Shown in pieces: positions 26,778 to 37,106 of a DNA stretch of 64,000 bases. The translations under genes and the position numbers were made by a program. The number at the start of each line of letters is the position of its first letter. Within the stretch, counting starts at the first letter, position 1. The notes below the pieces were generated by a model. It was not told the DNA's origin and ran no database searches. It worked only from the letters and a program-made list of their open reading frames with translations. Origin of the DNA: R-RK-3 sp031399085 (GTDB lineage: Bacteria > Pseudomonadota > Alphaproteobacteria > Rhizobiales > Rhodomicrobiaceae); the NCBI GenBank assembly GCA_031399085.1, contig JANNOQ010000079.1, positions 1-64,000 of the forward strand, given 5' to 3'.

Positions 26778-27322
26778 CGTCGTACCCCCATTTATCGCTG
26801 TCGCTTCAGCCAATTTGGCCGCACCCAACCTACGCAGCTGACATCATCATCTCAATTTTTCGCTCCAGGGGAAGTTCCGATTGCTTGTGAAACTGGGACA
26901 AACGGTCTTTTGCCAAACAAAAACCCCCCGGCGCTAGGCCAGGGGGAAGTTAACAATATCGTTTTTGTTTCTTACTAGGCGGGACCGTGCGGGGGGAATT
27001 TCTGCTTCGAAAAGCCGCGATCAAGGCTTTTTCTGACATGTGCCTTGCACGTGTTCATAGCTAAAAGTCGGACGTGCGGGAAACGTTCCGCGCAATGCAA
27101 AGAAGCGTCATCCGCTGTACCGCCAAAGCCGTCTCTGCATTCATTAAACCGTCAAACATGGTATAAAGCGATTATATGCGAGCAGGCATGGGAATTTCGC
27201 CGAAATTGCCACAATCACCTTACATTTGTGCATTGTTTAAGCGATAAGCGGATAATGCCGCTTATCCAGGAGTGATGTTTTTGCAATGCCATATTACGCG
27301 CCTGATTGGAGGCGCGGCATGA
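26778..27322. other. 545-bp intergenic region with a possible small RNA or leader on the - strand
   Basis: No convincing protein gene. It holds the terminator at 26915-26946. On the - strand a 27-codon frame at 26975-27058 (starts MNTCKAHVRK, ends PPHGPA) precedes that terminator but has no ribosome-binding site and no run of regulatory codons. The 260 bases before the dynamin gene are AT-richer and probably carry its promoter. Confidence 0.5.
26915..26946 (-). terminator. Strong intrinsic terminator with no gene feeding it
   Basis: On the - strand CCCCCTGGC pairs with GCCGGGGGG (nine pairs, one G-U) around loop CTAGC, followed by TTTTTGTTT. It is textbook rho-independent on the - strand only. 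Upstream on that strand there is no coding gene for the rest of the spacer and the + strand gene cannot use it. Confidence 0.8.
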
Positions 27323-29509
27323 ATGTCAAAACGAGTGGCGGGGACGGCAATGTCGGCGCCGGCTGAAACTTTCGCCAGTTTGACGGACGCGCGCATCACT
27401 TCGCGCCTCGGTGATATGAAGCGCCGCGTCGCCGAGCTCGGCGAGGAGTTGCAGGGCGCGATTCATAGCCGCGTGGGCGACTTCGTCAACAGCCTGCTGA
27501 GCGATCTGGAGTCGCATAGCTGCCGGATCGCCGTGATCGGTCAAATCAAGGCGGGCAAGAGCACGCTGATCAACGCCCTGATCCGCCGCCCGGAGCTGTT
27601 GCCGACGGACGTCAATCCCTCCACCGCCGTTATCACCAAGTTGTATTTCGGCGCCTCGGCCGATCAGAATAATACCGCGCTGTTTCAGTTCTTCAGCGAC
27701 GACGAATGGGAACGCATCATGTCCGGCGGCCGAGCCGGCGCAATGACAATGGAGCGGCACGCGGCGATGCGGCCCGAGCAGCTGGAAAAGCCGCTGGAGG
27801 AGCTTCGCCAGCGCGCCGAGACCCGGCTCGGCTCGGAATACCCAAAGCTGCTTGGCAAGCATCATCTGTTTTCATCCGTGACCGCCGGACTGCTCGAACG
27901 CTATGTCAGCGCTGGCGACGATGATGAGGCTGCAACTCCCGGCGGCGACAAGCGCCACTTTTCCGACATCACCAAAATGGCGGAAGTTTTCCTTGAAGGC
28001 CAGCCGCTCGGCTATCCGTCGGTCATCATTGATACGCCTGGCGTCAACGACCCGTTCCTGGTTCGCGATGAAATCACGCTCGGCAATCTGGGCGAGGCGG
28101 ACATCTATCTTGTCGTCCTCACCGCGCAGCAACCGTTGTCGAAAAGCGATCTCGCGTTGCTGCGGATGCTCAAGGGTCTGCAAAAGGACCGGATCATCGC
28201 CGTCGTCAACCGGATCGACCTGGTGAATGTCGCGGGCGGGGAAGCGGAGCGGCTGGCCGCGCATGTCCGCGCCAGTCTCAAGCGCGAATTTCCGCATGTG
28301 GACATCCCGGTCATTCTCGCCAGCGCGCATTGGGGCAACGCCGCGCTGAGCCAAGATGAGGACGAGCTGGACGACGCATTGGCGTCCTCATTTGCCGATT
28401 ACGTCGAGGATATGGCGCGGCTGGGCGAGGTTGGCTTCGAACGCCCCCGCGCCGACTGGCCCCGCGAGCGATCGGCGCAGATGCTTTACCGTGCCTCGGG
28501 CATCCCCGCGATCGTATCGTCGATTTCACGGCTGATCGGGCATTCGGTGACGGCGGAGCGGCTTTTGCCCGTCGCATCGACTTTGGGCGCGGTGTCCGAA
28601 AATACGGCTATTTCGATGCGCTACGGCATCAAGACGCTGCAAGGCGCGGATGGCGGCGACGGCTGGCTGCCGGGGCGCGCGGCCCGGAGCCTGCAACAGC
28701 TCGAAACGCTGCTCGTCAAGGTCGAAGGCACGCTTGCCGCCTGCGAGCGTGATTTCACCCTGCTCACCATGGAGGAAATCGGCCGTCTGCGCCGGTTCAT
28801 GATCTACACCGCCGACAATTTCGCCGAAATGCAGCGCGACCGGCTGATGCAATATGGGTCTTACGCGGCCTTTCGCAGTGAGTTCCAGGACCAGACCTTT
28901 CAGCTCCGATCCCAGCTCGCTGAGGATTTCTACAAATACATCACCGAGATCTCCAAGCAGTTTCTCATGCGGCAACAGGAAGCCGAAGCCTCTTTGCGGC
29001 AGACTGTGAAGGAGGCGCTGCCCGATCTCGACAATGTGCTGCATTTCGGCATTCAATCGGGAAGCCTGCCGCCGCCTTCCATCATGCCCCTCAGCAAGGT
29101 CACTGGCCTCGATATCGACAGCTACTGGCATGCGCGGGCTCATGCGAGTTCGATCAATGCGGCTGAAGCCGAACGCTTCAAGAAACTTGTGACGGCCTCG
29201 TTCGCGGAACTGATCGATGAGCTGTTCCAACTCGCCGAAGCTTCGCAAAAGGAGCATGTTTCCGATGCCTTGCGACGGCTCCGCTTTCTCAGCTACAGCG
29301 CGATCTATCCCATCGCGCAGCAGCTCCAGCAGCTCGTTGCGGCGCGGCGGAGCATGTCCGGGCGGGTGGATGGCGGCCAGGAATGGGTCGCGCCCTTCTT
29401 CTGGGAGCAATTCCTAGCCGAGTGCCGCCAGCATCTGGTACGCTGCGAGGAATTAGGCGCGGAGTCAGTCACGCTTCGGCGTCAATGCATCCAGATGATG
29501 AGTAATTAG
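27323..29509 (+). CDS. Bacterial dynamin-like GTPase
   Basis: 728 residues. Walker A/G1 is G73QIKAGKS80, G2 lies in LLPTDVNPSTAVITKL, G3 is D237TPG240 and G4 N296RID299, all consensus. The remaining 400 residues are mostly helical, with glutamine- and leucine-rich stretches that could form the stalk or membrane-binding part. The fold is that of the dynamin superfamily, which remodels membranes; some members belong to phage defence. Start ATG 27323 has GGAGG 10 nt upstream; ATG 27319 is out of frame. A second GTPase follows 13 nt after the stop. Its biological role here is unknown. Confidence 0.85.
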   Translation: MSKRVAGTAMSAPAETFASLTDARITSRLGDMKRRVAELGEELQGAIHSRVGDFVNSLLSDLESHSCRIAVIGQIKAGKSTLINALIRRPELLPTDVNPSTAVITKLYFGASADQNNTALFQFFSDDEWERIMSGGRAGAMTMERHAAMRPEQLEKPLEELRQRAETRLGSEYPKLLGKHHLFSSVTAGLLERYVSAGDDDEAATPGGDKRHFSDITKMAEVFLEGQPLGYPSVIIDTPGVNDPFLVRDEITLGNLGEADIYLVVLTAQQPLSKSDLALLRMLKGLQKDRIIAVVNRIDLVNVAGGEAERLAAHVRASLKREFPHVDIPVILASAHWGNAALSQDEDELDDALASSFADYVEDMARLGEVGFERPRADWPRERSAQMLYRASGIPAIVSSISRLIGHSVTAERLLPVASTLGAVSENTAISMRYGIKTLQGADGGDGWLPGRAARSLQQLETLLVKVEGTLAACERDFTLLTMEEIGRLRRFMIYTADNFAEMQRDRLMQYGSYAAFRSEFQDQTFQLRSQLAEDFYKYITEISKQFLMRQQEAEASLRQTVKEALPDLDNVLHFGIQSGSLPPPSIMPLSKVTGLDIDSYWHARAHASSINAAEAERFKKLVTASFAELIDELFQLAEASQKEHVSDALRRLRFLSYSAIYPIAQQLQQLVAARRSMSGRVDGGQEWVAPFFWEQFLAECRQHLVRCEELGAESVTLRRQCIQMMSN

Positions 29510-29522
29510 GAGCGCCGCCGCG

Positions 29523-30623
29523 GTGGCCAACACGCAAAACAGCCTGCTCGCGGAGCTCAGGTCGATCCGTCACGCGCTCGCGGAGACAGCTGGAGGCAAA
29601 GCTGGCGGGCGGCTTGGCCCAATCCGCCGCGCGCTTGATCGCCTCGAACGCCGGCTCGACCGGCCGGCCAGGATGGCGGTGCTTGGTGAAGGGAATTCGG
29701 GCAAGAGTCTGCTCATCAACTATCTCCTCAAACACCAAGTCCTGCCCTCGGGCGCGTTCGCGGGGGAAGGCACTCAGCTGCTCATTCGCCACGCGGCGGA
29801 ACCCGCGGTTCATGCGGTCAGTTTGGATGGCAGCCGCAACCGGCTGACCTCGAAAGCTTTCGGCAGGCTCGTCAAGCCGGAGACGCTCGGGCCCGAGCCA
29901 GGCGCCAGGTTCATTTACGACGCAACGATTCGGCCGCGCCCCGGCATGGGCGCCTTCAATTTGGTGGGCGGGCAGCGCCAGGGCCCACAGCCGCCGTTGC
30001 GGCTGATCGAGATTGGACTGCCGCTTGCGTTTCTAAGTTATGTGGACATCGTCGAAGTACGCGACAGCCCAGACGGGCCACCGGCCAGCCCCTCCCGCCG
30101 GGCATTCCGTCAGGTCGATCTCACAATTTGGTGCACATTGGCGACGCAAGCCTGGAAGGAAACGGAGGTCGCCGCCTTTAACCGCATCCCCATTGCCAAC
30201 CGCAGGATGGCAATGATGCTGGTCACCTATAAGGACGCAATCCGGCGCGGAAAGGACGAGGAGAAGATCATCGGCCGACTCCGGAACGCGACGAATACGC
30301 TGTTTGGCGATGTTGTCCTGGTTTCGTTGCGCGACGCGTTGCAATCGCTGCTTGCGTCCGACGCGGAAACCAAGCTGCGTCTGTTCTCCGACAGCAATAT
30401 GGAGGCGGCGGAGACCGCGATACGCGCCATGATCGACGGCTGGCAGACGCGGCGCTATGTCAAGGCGGCCCGCCTGCTTCACTATGCGGCGGAAAGGCTG
30501 AAAGCGCATTATCCCAAGCAAGCTGCTGGCATCGGCCTTGACTATGCCGCCCGCCTCGATCGGCTTGCCGCGGAGTTTTTCCATGCGCCGCCGTCAATTT
30601 CGTTGAACGACAGGGCCGCGTGA
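29523..30623 (+). CDS. Second P-loop GTPase of the dynamin pair, degenerate motifs
   Basis: 366 residues. G1 is intact, G55EGNSGKS62 in MAVLGEGNSGKSLLIN. G3 reads DSPD instead of DTPG, and where NKxD is expected there is MLVTYKDAI. GTP binding is plausible, hydrolysis and base specificity doubtful. The N-terminal 50 residues are basic and helical. GTG start at 29523 with AGGAG overlapping the stop of the previous gene, so coupling is strong. Bacterial dynamins often come in pairs that heteromerise; the second partner here looks diverged and short. No clear family name. Confidence 0.72.
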   Translation: MANTQNSLLAELRSIRHALAETAGGKAGGRLGPIRRALDRLERRLDRPARMAVLGEGNSGKSLLINYLLKHQVLPSGAFAGEGTQLLIRHAAEPAVHAVSLDGSRNRLTSKAFGRLVKPETLGPEPGARFIYDATIRPRPGMGAFNLVGGQRQGPQPPLRLIEIGLPLAFLSYVDIVEVRDSPDGPPASPSRRAFRQVDLTIWCTLATQAWKETEVAAFNRIPIANRRMAMMLVTYKDAIRRGKDEEKIIGRLRNATNTLFGDVVLVSLRDALQSLLASDAETKLRLFSDSNMEAAETAIRAMIDGWQTRRYVKAARLLHYAAERLKAHYPKQAAGIGLDYAARLDRLAAEFFHAPPSISLNDRAA

Positions 30624-30697
30624 ATGACGAACTCGCTGCCACCTGTTGAAGCCAATATCGCGGCTGGACGCCGATTTAAATCAGGGCTGGCCGAGTG

Positions 30698-31096
30698 ATG
30701 ATCGACCGCAAGAAACAGCTTTGCGCCAATTGCCGCTTCTATTGTCAAGACGTCGATAGCGAAAACCGGATGTATTTTGACGACAAGAGCGGAGAATGCC
30801 GCCGCAATCCCCCGCACGGCAATTTTTCCTGGTTCCGCACCCGCATCTACCATTGGTGCGGCGACTGGGAACCGCGGGATGGAAAGCAGACGAAATGGGA
30901 GCGCATGTCCAGCCATCCCAAGGATAACCGGCCGGTCATACTCTTCAAGAAAGACGGATTCTGCCGGCAAAGCGGGATGATCGTCGCTTACTGGAATTCC
31001 GCATTCGGCAAATGGCACGATGACGGCGACCGGCTGTTTGAATATAACGAGTTCACCGGCTGGATCGAGCTGCCCGAGCCGCCCGAATCGCAATAG
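30698..31096 (+). CDS. Cys-rich protein with DUF551-like C-terminus
   Basis: 132 residues. The N-terminal third has CANCRFYC plus two further cysteines, in SGECRRNP and HWCGDW, which could form a zinc site. The C-terminal half resembles DUF551 proteins: a conserved tryptophan-rich stretch closing with GWIELPEPP. DUF551 is common in phages and mobile elements. Start ATG 30698 directly follows GTG 30695, either could be used. It lies 71 nt after the GTPase pair on the same strand and may belong to the operon. Function unknown. Confidence 0.65.
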   Translation: MIDRKKQLCANCRFYCQDVDSENRMYFDDKSGECRRNPPHGNFSWFRTRIYHWCGDWEPRDGKQTKWERMSSHPKDNRPVILFKKDGFCRQSGMIVAYWNSAFGKWHDDGDRLFEYNEFTGWIELPEPPESQ

Positions 31097-31148
31097 AGCC
31101 TTATTCATCTAATTCCATCAGACGGATAAGGTTCACTGTCTTGTTCGC

Positions 31149-31258
31149 GCATGATCTTCTCGCAAAGCGTGTCCATCTTTGCGGATAATGCTCGACAGCC
31201 TTATGTTTTCGCACGATTTTTTGGGAAAACCGGCGTCCACTTTTCCCGATTGTGCTCT
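31149..31258. repeat. RIME-like element: two tandem imperfect palindromes
   Basis: Two units of about 45 bases, 31149-31193 and 31211-31257, each begin GCAYGAT and end with TGCTC. The first has arms CGCAAAG/CTTTGCG, the second TGGGAAAA/TTTTCCC. A 110-bp element of two large palindromes fits RIME1, described in Rhizobium, and the TTTTCCCGATNNTGCTC motif is common in Hyphomicrobiales spacers. Confidence 0.75.
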
Positions 31259-31276
31259 AGCCGGATTGCACGTCCC

Positions 31277-31780
31277 GTGAATCAAACCTTACTATTGATC
31301 TTTGCTGCAACTTTTGTCTTCAGCGTCGTGTTTGCGATGGTTTGGGATTTTTCGAGGCTGCGGATTCCCAATATCGTTTCAATCGTGCTTGTCGTCGCCT
31401 TCGCGGCCTATGCGCTGATGGGCGGCACCGGCAATATTTGGCCGCATCTGATCTTGGCCGGCGCGGTTTTCGTCATTCTGTTCGCGTGCTTCGCCATGGG
31501 TTGGGTCGGCGCTGGCGACGTGAAATTCCTGAGCGCGCTGATGCTGTGGGCCGGCCCGTCGCAAGGTGTGACGTTCATCGTCCTGTTTGCGGTCTTTGGC
31601 GGGGTAATGGCGTTGTCGCTGCTGGGCTTGCGCAGCGCGCTGCCCTACTTTCCCGTATTGGCCGATCTTCCCATTTTGAGCAAATTCAGCCGCTGGGCGC
31701 GCAATGGCCTGTGCCCCTACGGCATTCCGATCGGGTTGGCCGCGCTTTGTGTTGCGCCGTCGATATTCATGCTGCGTTAA
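31277..31780 (+). CDS. cpaA: Prepilin peptidase CpaA/TadV
   Basis: An inner-membrane aspartyl protease that trims the Flp prepilin. From GTG 31277 it is 167 residues with five or six helices. The catalytic aspartates are D24 in DFSRLRIPN and D81 in GAGDVKF. It lacks the N-methylation domain of PilD, as CpaA does. An in-frame ATG at 31151 lies inside the RIME-like repeat and adds no family sequence, so the GTG is favoured; the true start is not certain. It is convergent with the tad operon. Confidence 0.87.
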   Translation: MNQTLLLIFAATFVFSVVFAMVWDFSRLRIPNIVSIVLVVAFAAYALMGGTGNIWPHLILAGAVFVILFACFAMGWVGAGDVKFLSALMLWAGPSQGVTFIVLFAVFGGVMALSLLGLRSALPYFPVLADLPILSKFSRWARNGLCPYGIPIGLAALCVAPSIFMLR

Positions 31781-31792
31781 CGGTAAAAGAAA

Positions 31793-31831
31793 GAGCCATA
31801 TTCATCCCGATCGCCGGAATGGATATGGCTC
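31793..31831 (-). terminator. Terminator of the tad operon
   Basis: GAGCCATAT (31793-31801) and ATATGGCTC (31823-31831) close a hairpin of about 17 pairs with one mismatch and one wobble. On the - strand it is followed by TTTCTTTT. It lies between the convergent cpaA and tadD stops and may serve both. Confidence 0.72.
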
Positions 31832-31860
31832 GCAAAACCTGCCGAGCAGCTGCACCGCCG

Positions 31861-32382
31861 TCAGCCCGCTTTATTGCCCGCTTTTGCCTCCCAGCGTTCC
31901 AGAAGATCCATATTGTTGCGAATATAAGGGTTGTCCGGCGATTGCGACGACGCAGCCTGGAGCGTTTGCCGTGCGCCAGAGAAATCGCCTTTCAACATCT
32001 GATGGTAAGCCAGATTGTTCAACACCGTCGGCGTGTGGCCGGCGATCTGGATGAGCTGATCGTAAGCCCGCGCGGCGTGATCGAAACGCTTCAGCCGATC
32101 GTAGGACGCGGCAAGGCCGAGCCAGGCTTCGGCATTGTTGTGCCGTTCTTCGATGGCTTGCCTGTAATAGCGCTCGGCAAGACCGTAATTGCCGTTCTTA
32201 TAATAGGTCTTGGCCTTCTCCAGCCACAGTTGCTCGGGCGCGGAACCGAAAGAGGAGCTGTCGGAAATCGATCCCGCCGCTAACTCCGTTTCGGGCCCGT
32301 TTTCCTCGAATTCGGATTTGCACCCCGTCGCCGCCAGCGCGACCGCGCCGACTGCAAGAAGTTTTACAAAATATCCCCTCAT
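31861..32382 (-). CDS. tadD: TPR lipoprotein of the Tad locus
   Basis: 173 residues. A lipoprotein signal ends at C21 in LAATGC. Two or three tetratricopeptide repeats span residues 50-150 (ERYYRQAIEERHNNAEAWL; AARAYDQLIQIAGHTPT). TadD is a pilotin-like outer-membrane lipoprotein that helps secretin assembly. Last gene of the tad operon, 23 nt after tadC, followed by a terminator. Confidence 0.85.
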   Translation of the reverse strand: MRGYFVKLLAVGAVALAATGCKSEFEENGPETELAAGSISDSSSFGSAPEQLWLEKAKTYYKNGNYGLAERYYRQAIEERHNNAEAWLGLAASYDRLKRFDHAARAYDQLIQIAGHTPTVLNNLAYHQMLKGDFSGARQTLQAASSQSPDNPYIRNNMDLLERWEAKAGNKAG

Positions 32383-32405
32383 CGTCTTTCCCTCGTAGGC
32401 AAAAT

Positions 32406-33413
32406 CTAAAATAAGGCGCTTTTGATTCTTAAGAATACCGGTAGACCAATCACAACAAGCATCACCGGAAAGATAAACAGTCCCAGAGGAAGCGTCAGTC
32501 TAACGGGCAGAGAATGCGCCTTTTCCTCGGCGCGAGATAGTCGTTTGTCACGCATTTCGTCACTATACACACGCAAAGCGTCACCGATACTCGTGCCAAG
32601 TTGTTCAGTCTGGTGAAGCAGCGCGCCGAGATTGAGAACATCGTCAAGGCCGGTGCGAAGGGCGAGGCTCTCGACGGCTTCAGCCAGAGTGGCGCCCGCG
32701 CGCAATTCCAGGCTCATGAAGTACAAATTGGCCCCGAGAAAAGGATAATTATACGAAATTTCCTTGCCGATGCGATCGATGCCGGCGCGCGAGCTTAGCC
32801 CTGCCTCGGCGCAGATGACCATAAGATCCATGAAATCAGGAAAGCCTTCCCGACACTCCTTCTGGAGACTTTTGCGCCGCTGCACGAGAAAGCGCCCTGG
32901 CAGTAGAAACGCCACGCCGGCAATACAGGCCAGAAGCCCCACTTTGCTGGTCGGTTGCATCGTTAAACCGAAATAGGACATCAGCAGATGCGCGACGAAT
33001 GGCAGACCCACCGTCATGGACAGCCTGATGCCTTGAAACCAAAGCGCGCTATTGGTGCCGAAATAGCCAGCGCCGACCAAATCGCGCTGGAGCTTGGTCT
33101 TGTCGCTTTCCCGTTCCTGACTTTTACGCCCTCTCTCCACCCTGGCGAGCAGAGCGGTATTCTCGGCAAAGCTCTGAAACCGGAGCGAGCGGCCCGAAGT
33201 TTCCCAAACTTGCTCGGGCGCGATCGCCGATCCGCCGCCAAATCCGCCCTCGATCACCGTGCGTTTACGGATATCGCTGCGGCGCTGCAGCACATCCGTA
33301 ACGGCCAAAACAAAGAAGAACATGAACATTGAGGTAAAGAAGATCGCGCCAATAAGCACAGTGCTATCAGCGAGATTCTGTCCCCCAGTTGTTATGTTTA
33401 ATATGGATTGCAT
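32406..33413 (-). CDS. tadC: Tad pilus platform protein TadC
   Basis: 335 residues, type II secretion F domain. Three to four helices; cytosolic GSP_F domain with GTSIGDALRVYSDEMRDKRL. It forms the inner-membrane platform with TadB that couples the TadA motor to pilin extraction. Its ATG overlaps the tadB stop by one base (TGATG). Confidence 0.92.
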   Translation of the reverse strand: MQSILNITTGGQNLADSTVLIGAIFFTSMFMFFFVLAVTDVLQRRSDIRKRTVIEGGFGGGSAIAPEQVWETSGRSLRFQSFAENTALLARVERGRKSQERESDKTKLQRDLVGAGYFGTNSALWFQGIRLSMTVGLPFVAHLLMSYFGLTMQPTSKVGLLACIAGVAFLLPGRFLVQRRKSLQKECREGFPDFMDLMVICAEAGLSSRAGIDRIGKEISYNYPFLGANLYFMSLELRAGATLAEAVESLALRTGLDDVLNLGALLHQTEQLGTSIGDALRVYSDEMRDKRLSRAEEKAHSLPVRLTLPLGLFIFPVMLVVIGLPVFLRIKSALF

Positions 33414-34371
33414 CAGATATTAAACTTTACCATTCGATACATGATGAAATTGCCAAGAGCCATCCAACAAACAGCGAGCGCGAGTACCGGCTTAACGATC
33501 GGATTGTCCCAGACCAGCCCGTAATAACTTGGGGAAATCAGCCAAAGAATGCCAAATAGTGCAATCGGGATAAAACTGAGGAAAATCGCCGAATAGCGGC
33601 CCTCCGCTGAAAGCGCCTTCGCCTTTCGCCGCAGCTTGAAGCGATCTCTAATGACGCGCGCTAAGTTGGTGAGAATTTCCGCCAGATTACCGCCCATTTT
33701 TGCATGGACGGAGACCGCAAGGACGAGGAGAGACAAATCCGCCTGTCCGACGCGGGCGCGCAGATTGACCATCGCGGTTTCCAGATCCAAGCCGTAGGTC
33801 AACTCTCCGGCGGTAATACTGAATTCGCCGCCAAGCGGGTCCTGCATTTGCCGGCCCACGGTCCCCAGCGCGACGGGGATTGCGTGACCGGATTTTAGGC
33901 CGCGCACCAAAACGTCGATTGCGTCAGGGAGTTGCGCTTCGAATTTGAGCTGGCGCCCGGTGCGCAACGCCCTGAGCACCATCAGCGGCAGACCGATGGC
34001 AAGCAGCGCGGCTCCACCAACCGAAATGGCTAGATTATTTTGCAGGATCGAGATGACGAAATACGATCCTGCAAACAGGAAGGCCATCGAAAACAACACG
34101 CCTTGCACGCCGACAGTCACGCCAGATTGAAGGATCAACCGGTTGAGCGGAATAATTGGCAGCGAATAGTTCCCGTCCGGCGAAAGGCTCCGCCCTGTCC
34201 TAATGCGCTTTAGTTCGCCCTGGTTAACATCCGCAGTATCGAAAGCGGAAAGGCGCCGGCTGACGGTCTTGCGCCGCGCCCGTTGCGCGGACACCGCAAG
34301 ATATCCCCCGCAGACGACCAGCAGGACGGCCAGAAACACGAGGATCGGAATGGTGTTCAGGGCGTTCATTG

Positions 34372-34375
<4 letters not shown>
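33413..34375 (-). CDS. tadB: Tad pilus platform protein TadB
   Basis: 320 residues, T2SS F domain with helices at both ends. The cytosolic region contains PLGGEFSITAGELTYGLDLE and AVSVHAKMGGNLAEILTNLA, the usual GSP_F pattern. Partner of TadC. Its ATG overlaps the tadA stop by four bases (ATGA), so all three are coupled. Confidence 0.92.
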
Positions 34376-35772
<1,397 letters not shown>

Positions 35773-35785
35773 GACGCACCTGTCC

Positions 35786-37045
35786 TTAACCCTTAAGCAG
35801 CGAGCCTCGGTCCGTGAGAATGCGCTCAAGCGCTTTCTCGAGCTTGCTGCCGCGGTTGATCTCTGAAATCGGCACGCCGCGATTGATTGCTTCTTGGGCA
35901 AGATCGGCGCTGTCGGGAATGAAGCCGGCGAGCCAATCGCGCAGCATTTGTTCGGCGTCGCTTTTCTTCAGACCGGCGCCGAACATTTTCTCCCGGTATT
36001 TATTGACGATCACCGAGACCCTGGCTTCGTTGACCACCTTTGCCGAAATGGCGTCGAGCATGTATCGCGCATGGCGCAGGGCCGGAACGCTGAAATTTGT
36101 AACGATGTAGACCTGGTTGGATCCCCAAATAACGTTGTCCGTCCAGGGATACCAATTTTTCGGCAGGTCGATCACGACATTGTCGAAGGAGCGCGATAGC
36201 AGCCCAAGAACGGCGCCGATCAAGCCCTCGCTGATCTCGAAATATTTCGCTGGAACGCGCGGCGTCGCCAGCACCGACAAGCCCGATGAATGCCGCGTTA
36301 GCATCACGTCCAGCAATTGGCCGTCGAGCCGACCGGGCGCATTCGCCAACTCTTCGATACGGAACGCCGGCGGGATGTCGAGATAGTCCGCGATCGAGCC
36401 GTCCTGAAAATTCAGATCGACCAGGCAGGTCGAGTCCATCGCCTTGTTGGCGCGGCCGAGTAGAAAGGCCGTCTGGATCGCCAGCGTGGTATTGCCGGTG
36501 CCGCCGGCGGCTGGGAAAAACGAGTAGCAGACGGCATCCTTGTTGCGGTGTTCGACAACCGGGGTCCGGTTGAGCCGCTCGCAGGACCGGTAAACATCCA
36601 GGAACGGGCTGTCCTTGGGCAGCCAGTCGTCCACCTTGATCTGCACGAGGCGTCGGACGATCTCCTGGTCGAGATAACTGGAAATGGCGATAATCGGGGT
36701 ATTCACGAAGCGGCCGCGCTTGATCCGCTCGAGCGAGGTCAAATCGTCCGGCGAGGCGTTTTTCAAATCCACCAGCAAAACGCCCGGCAAGCCTTCGGTA
36801 GCGAGCAGCTTCTCCGTATCCGAGATGGTGCCCTTAACCGTCCGCATCAGGAAATGCTTCTTTTCGGAAAAACCCCGGGCAAGCGTCTCCTTCAGCTCGA
36901 CGTCCTCACTAATGAGGAGCACGTCGACCCGCTGATCTCCGCGTAAGGCGCTCTGCCTGACCATTTCGTCGAACCCGGCTCCAGCCGTGCCTTGGTTGCG
37001 AGCAGTCGCCCCCCCAGCAGGCCGGAACTTTTCCATTATCGCCAT
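35786..37045 (-). CDS. tadZ: Tad pilus localization protein TadZ/CpaE, altered P-loop
   Basis: 419 residues. Residues 40-150 form a receiver-like domain without phosphorylation chemistry confirmed. The ParA/MinD domain follows. Its deviant Walker A reads AGGTGNTT at 180-187: both the signature lysine and the P-loop lysine are missing (Ala180, Asn185). ATP hydrolysis is therefore unlikely, though nucleotide binding cannot be excluded. TadZ places the pilus at a cell pole. The start is ATG 37045, or 37069 for eight more residues. Confidence 0.9.
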   Translation of the reverse strand: MAIMEKFRPAGGATARNQGTAGAGFDEMVRQSALRGDQRVDVLLISEDVELKETLARGFSEKKHFLMRTVKGTISDTEKLLATEGLPGVLLVDLKNASPDDLTSLERIKRGRFVNTPIIAISSYLDQEIVRRLVQIKVDDWLPKDSPFLDVYRSCERLNRTPVVEHRNKDAVCYSFFPAAGGTGNTTLAIQTAFLLGRANKAMDSTCLVDLNFQDGSIADYLDIPPAFRIEELANAPGRLDGQLLDVMLTRHSSGLSVLATPRVPAKYFEISEGLIGAVLGLLSRSFDNVVIDLPKNWYPWTDNVIWGSNQVYIVTNFSVPALRHARYMLDAISAKVVNEARVSVIVNKYREKMFGAGLKKSDAEQMLRDWLAGFIPDSADLAQEAINRGVPISEINRGSKLEKALERILTDRGSLLKG

Positions 37046-37106
37046 ATTCAAACCCGAATACGCAAACACAATGCTTTAACTTAGGCAAGCTAAGAGGCTT
37101 AGTTGC

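Noticed and set aside
26975..27058. A 27-codon leader peptide on the - strand upstream of the orphan terminator
   Set aside because: No ribosome-binding site and no run of identical codons; kept only as part of the spacer description.
31151..31276. N-terminal extension of CpaA from ATG 31151
   Set aside because: The added residues are translated from the RIME-like repeat.
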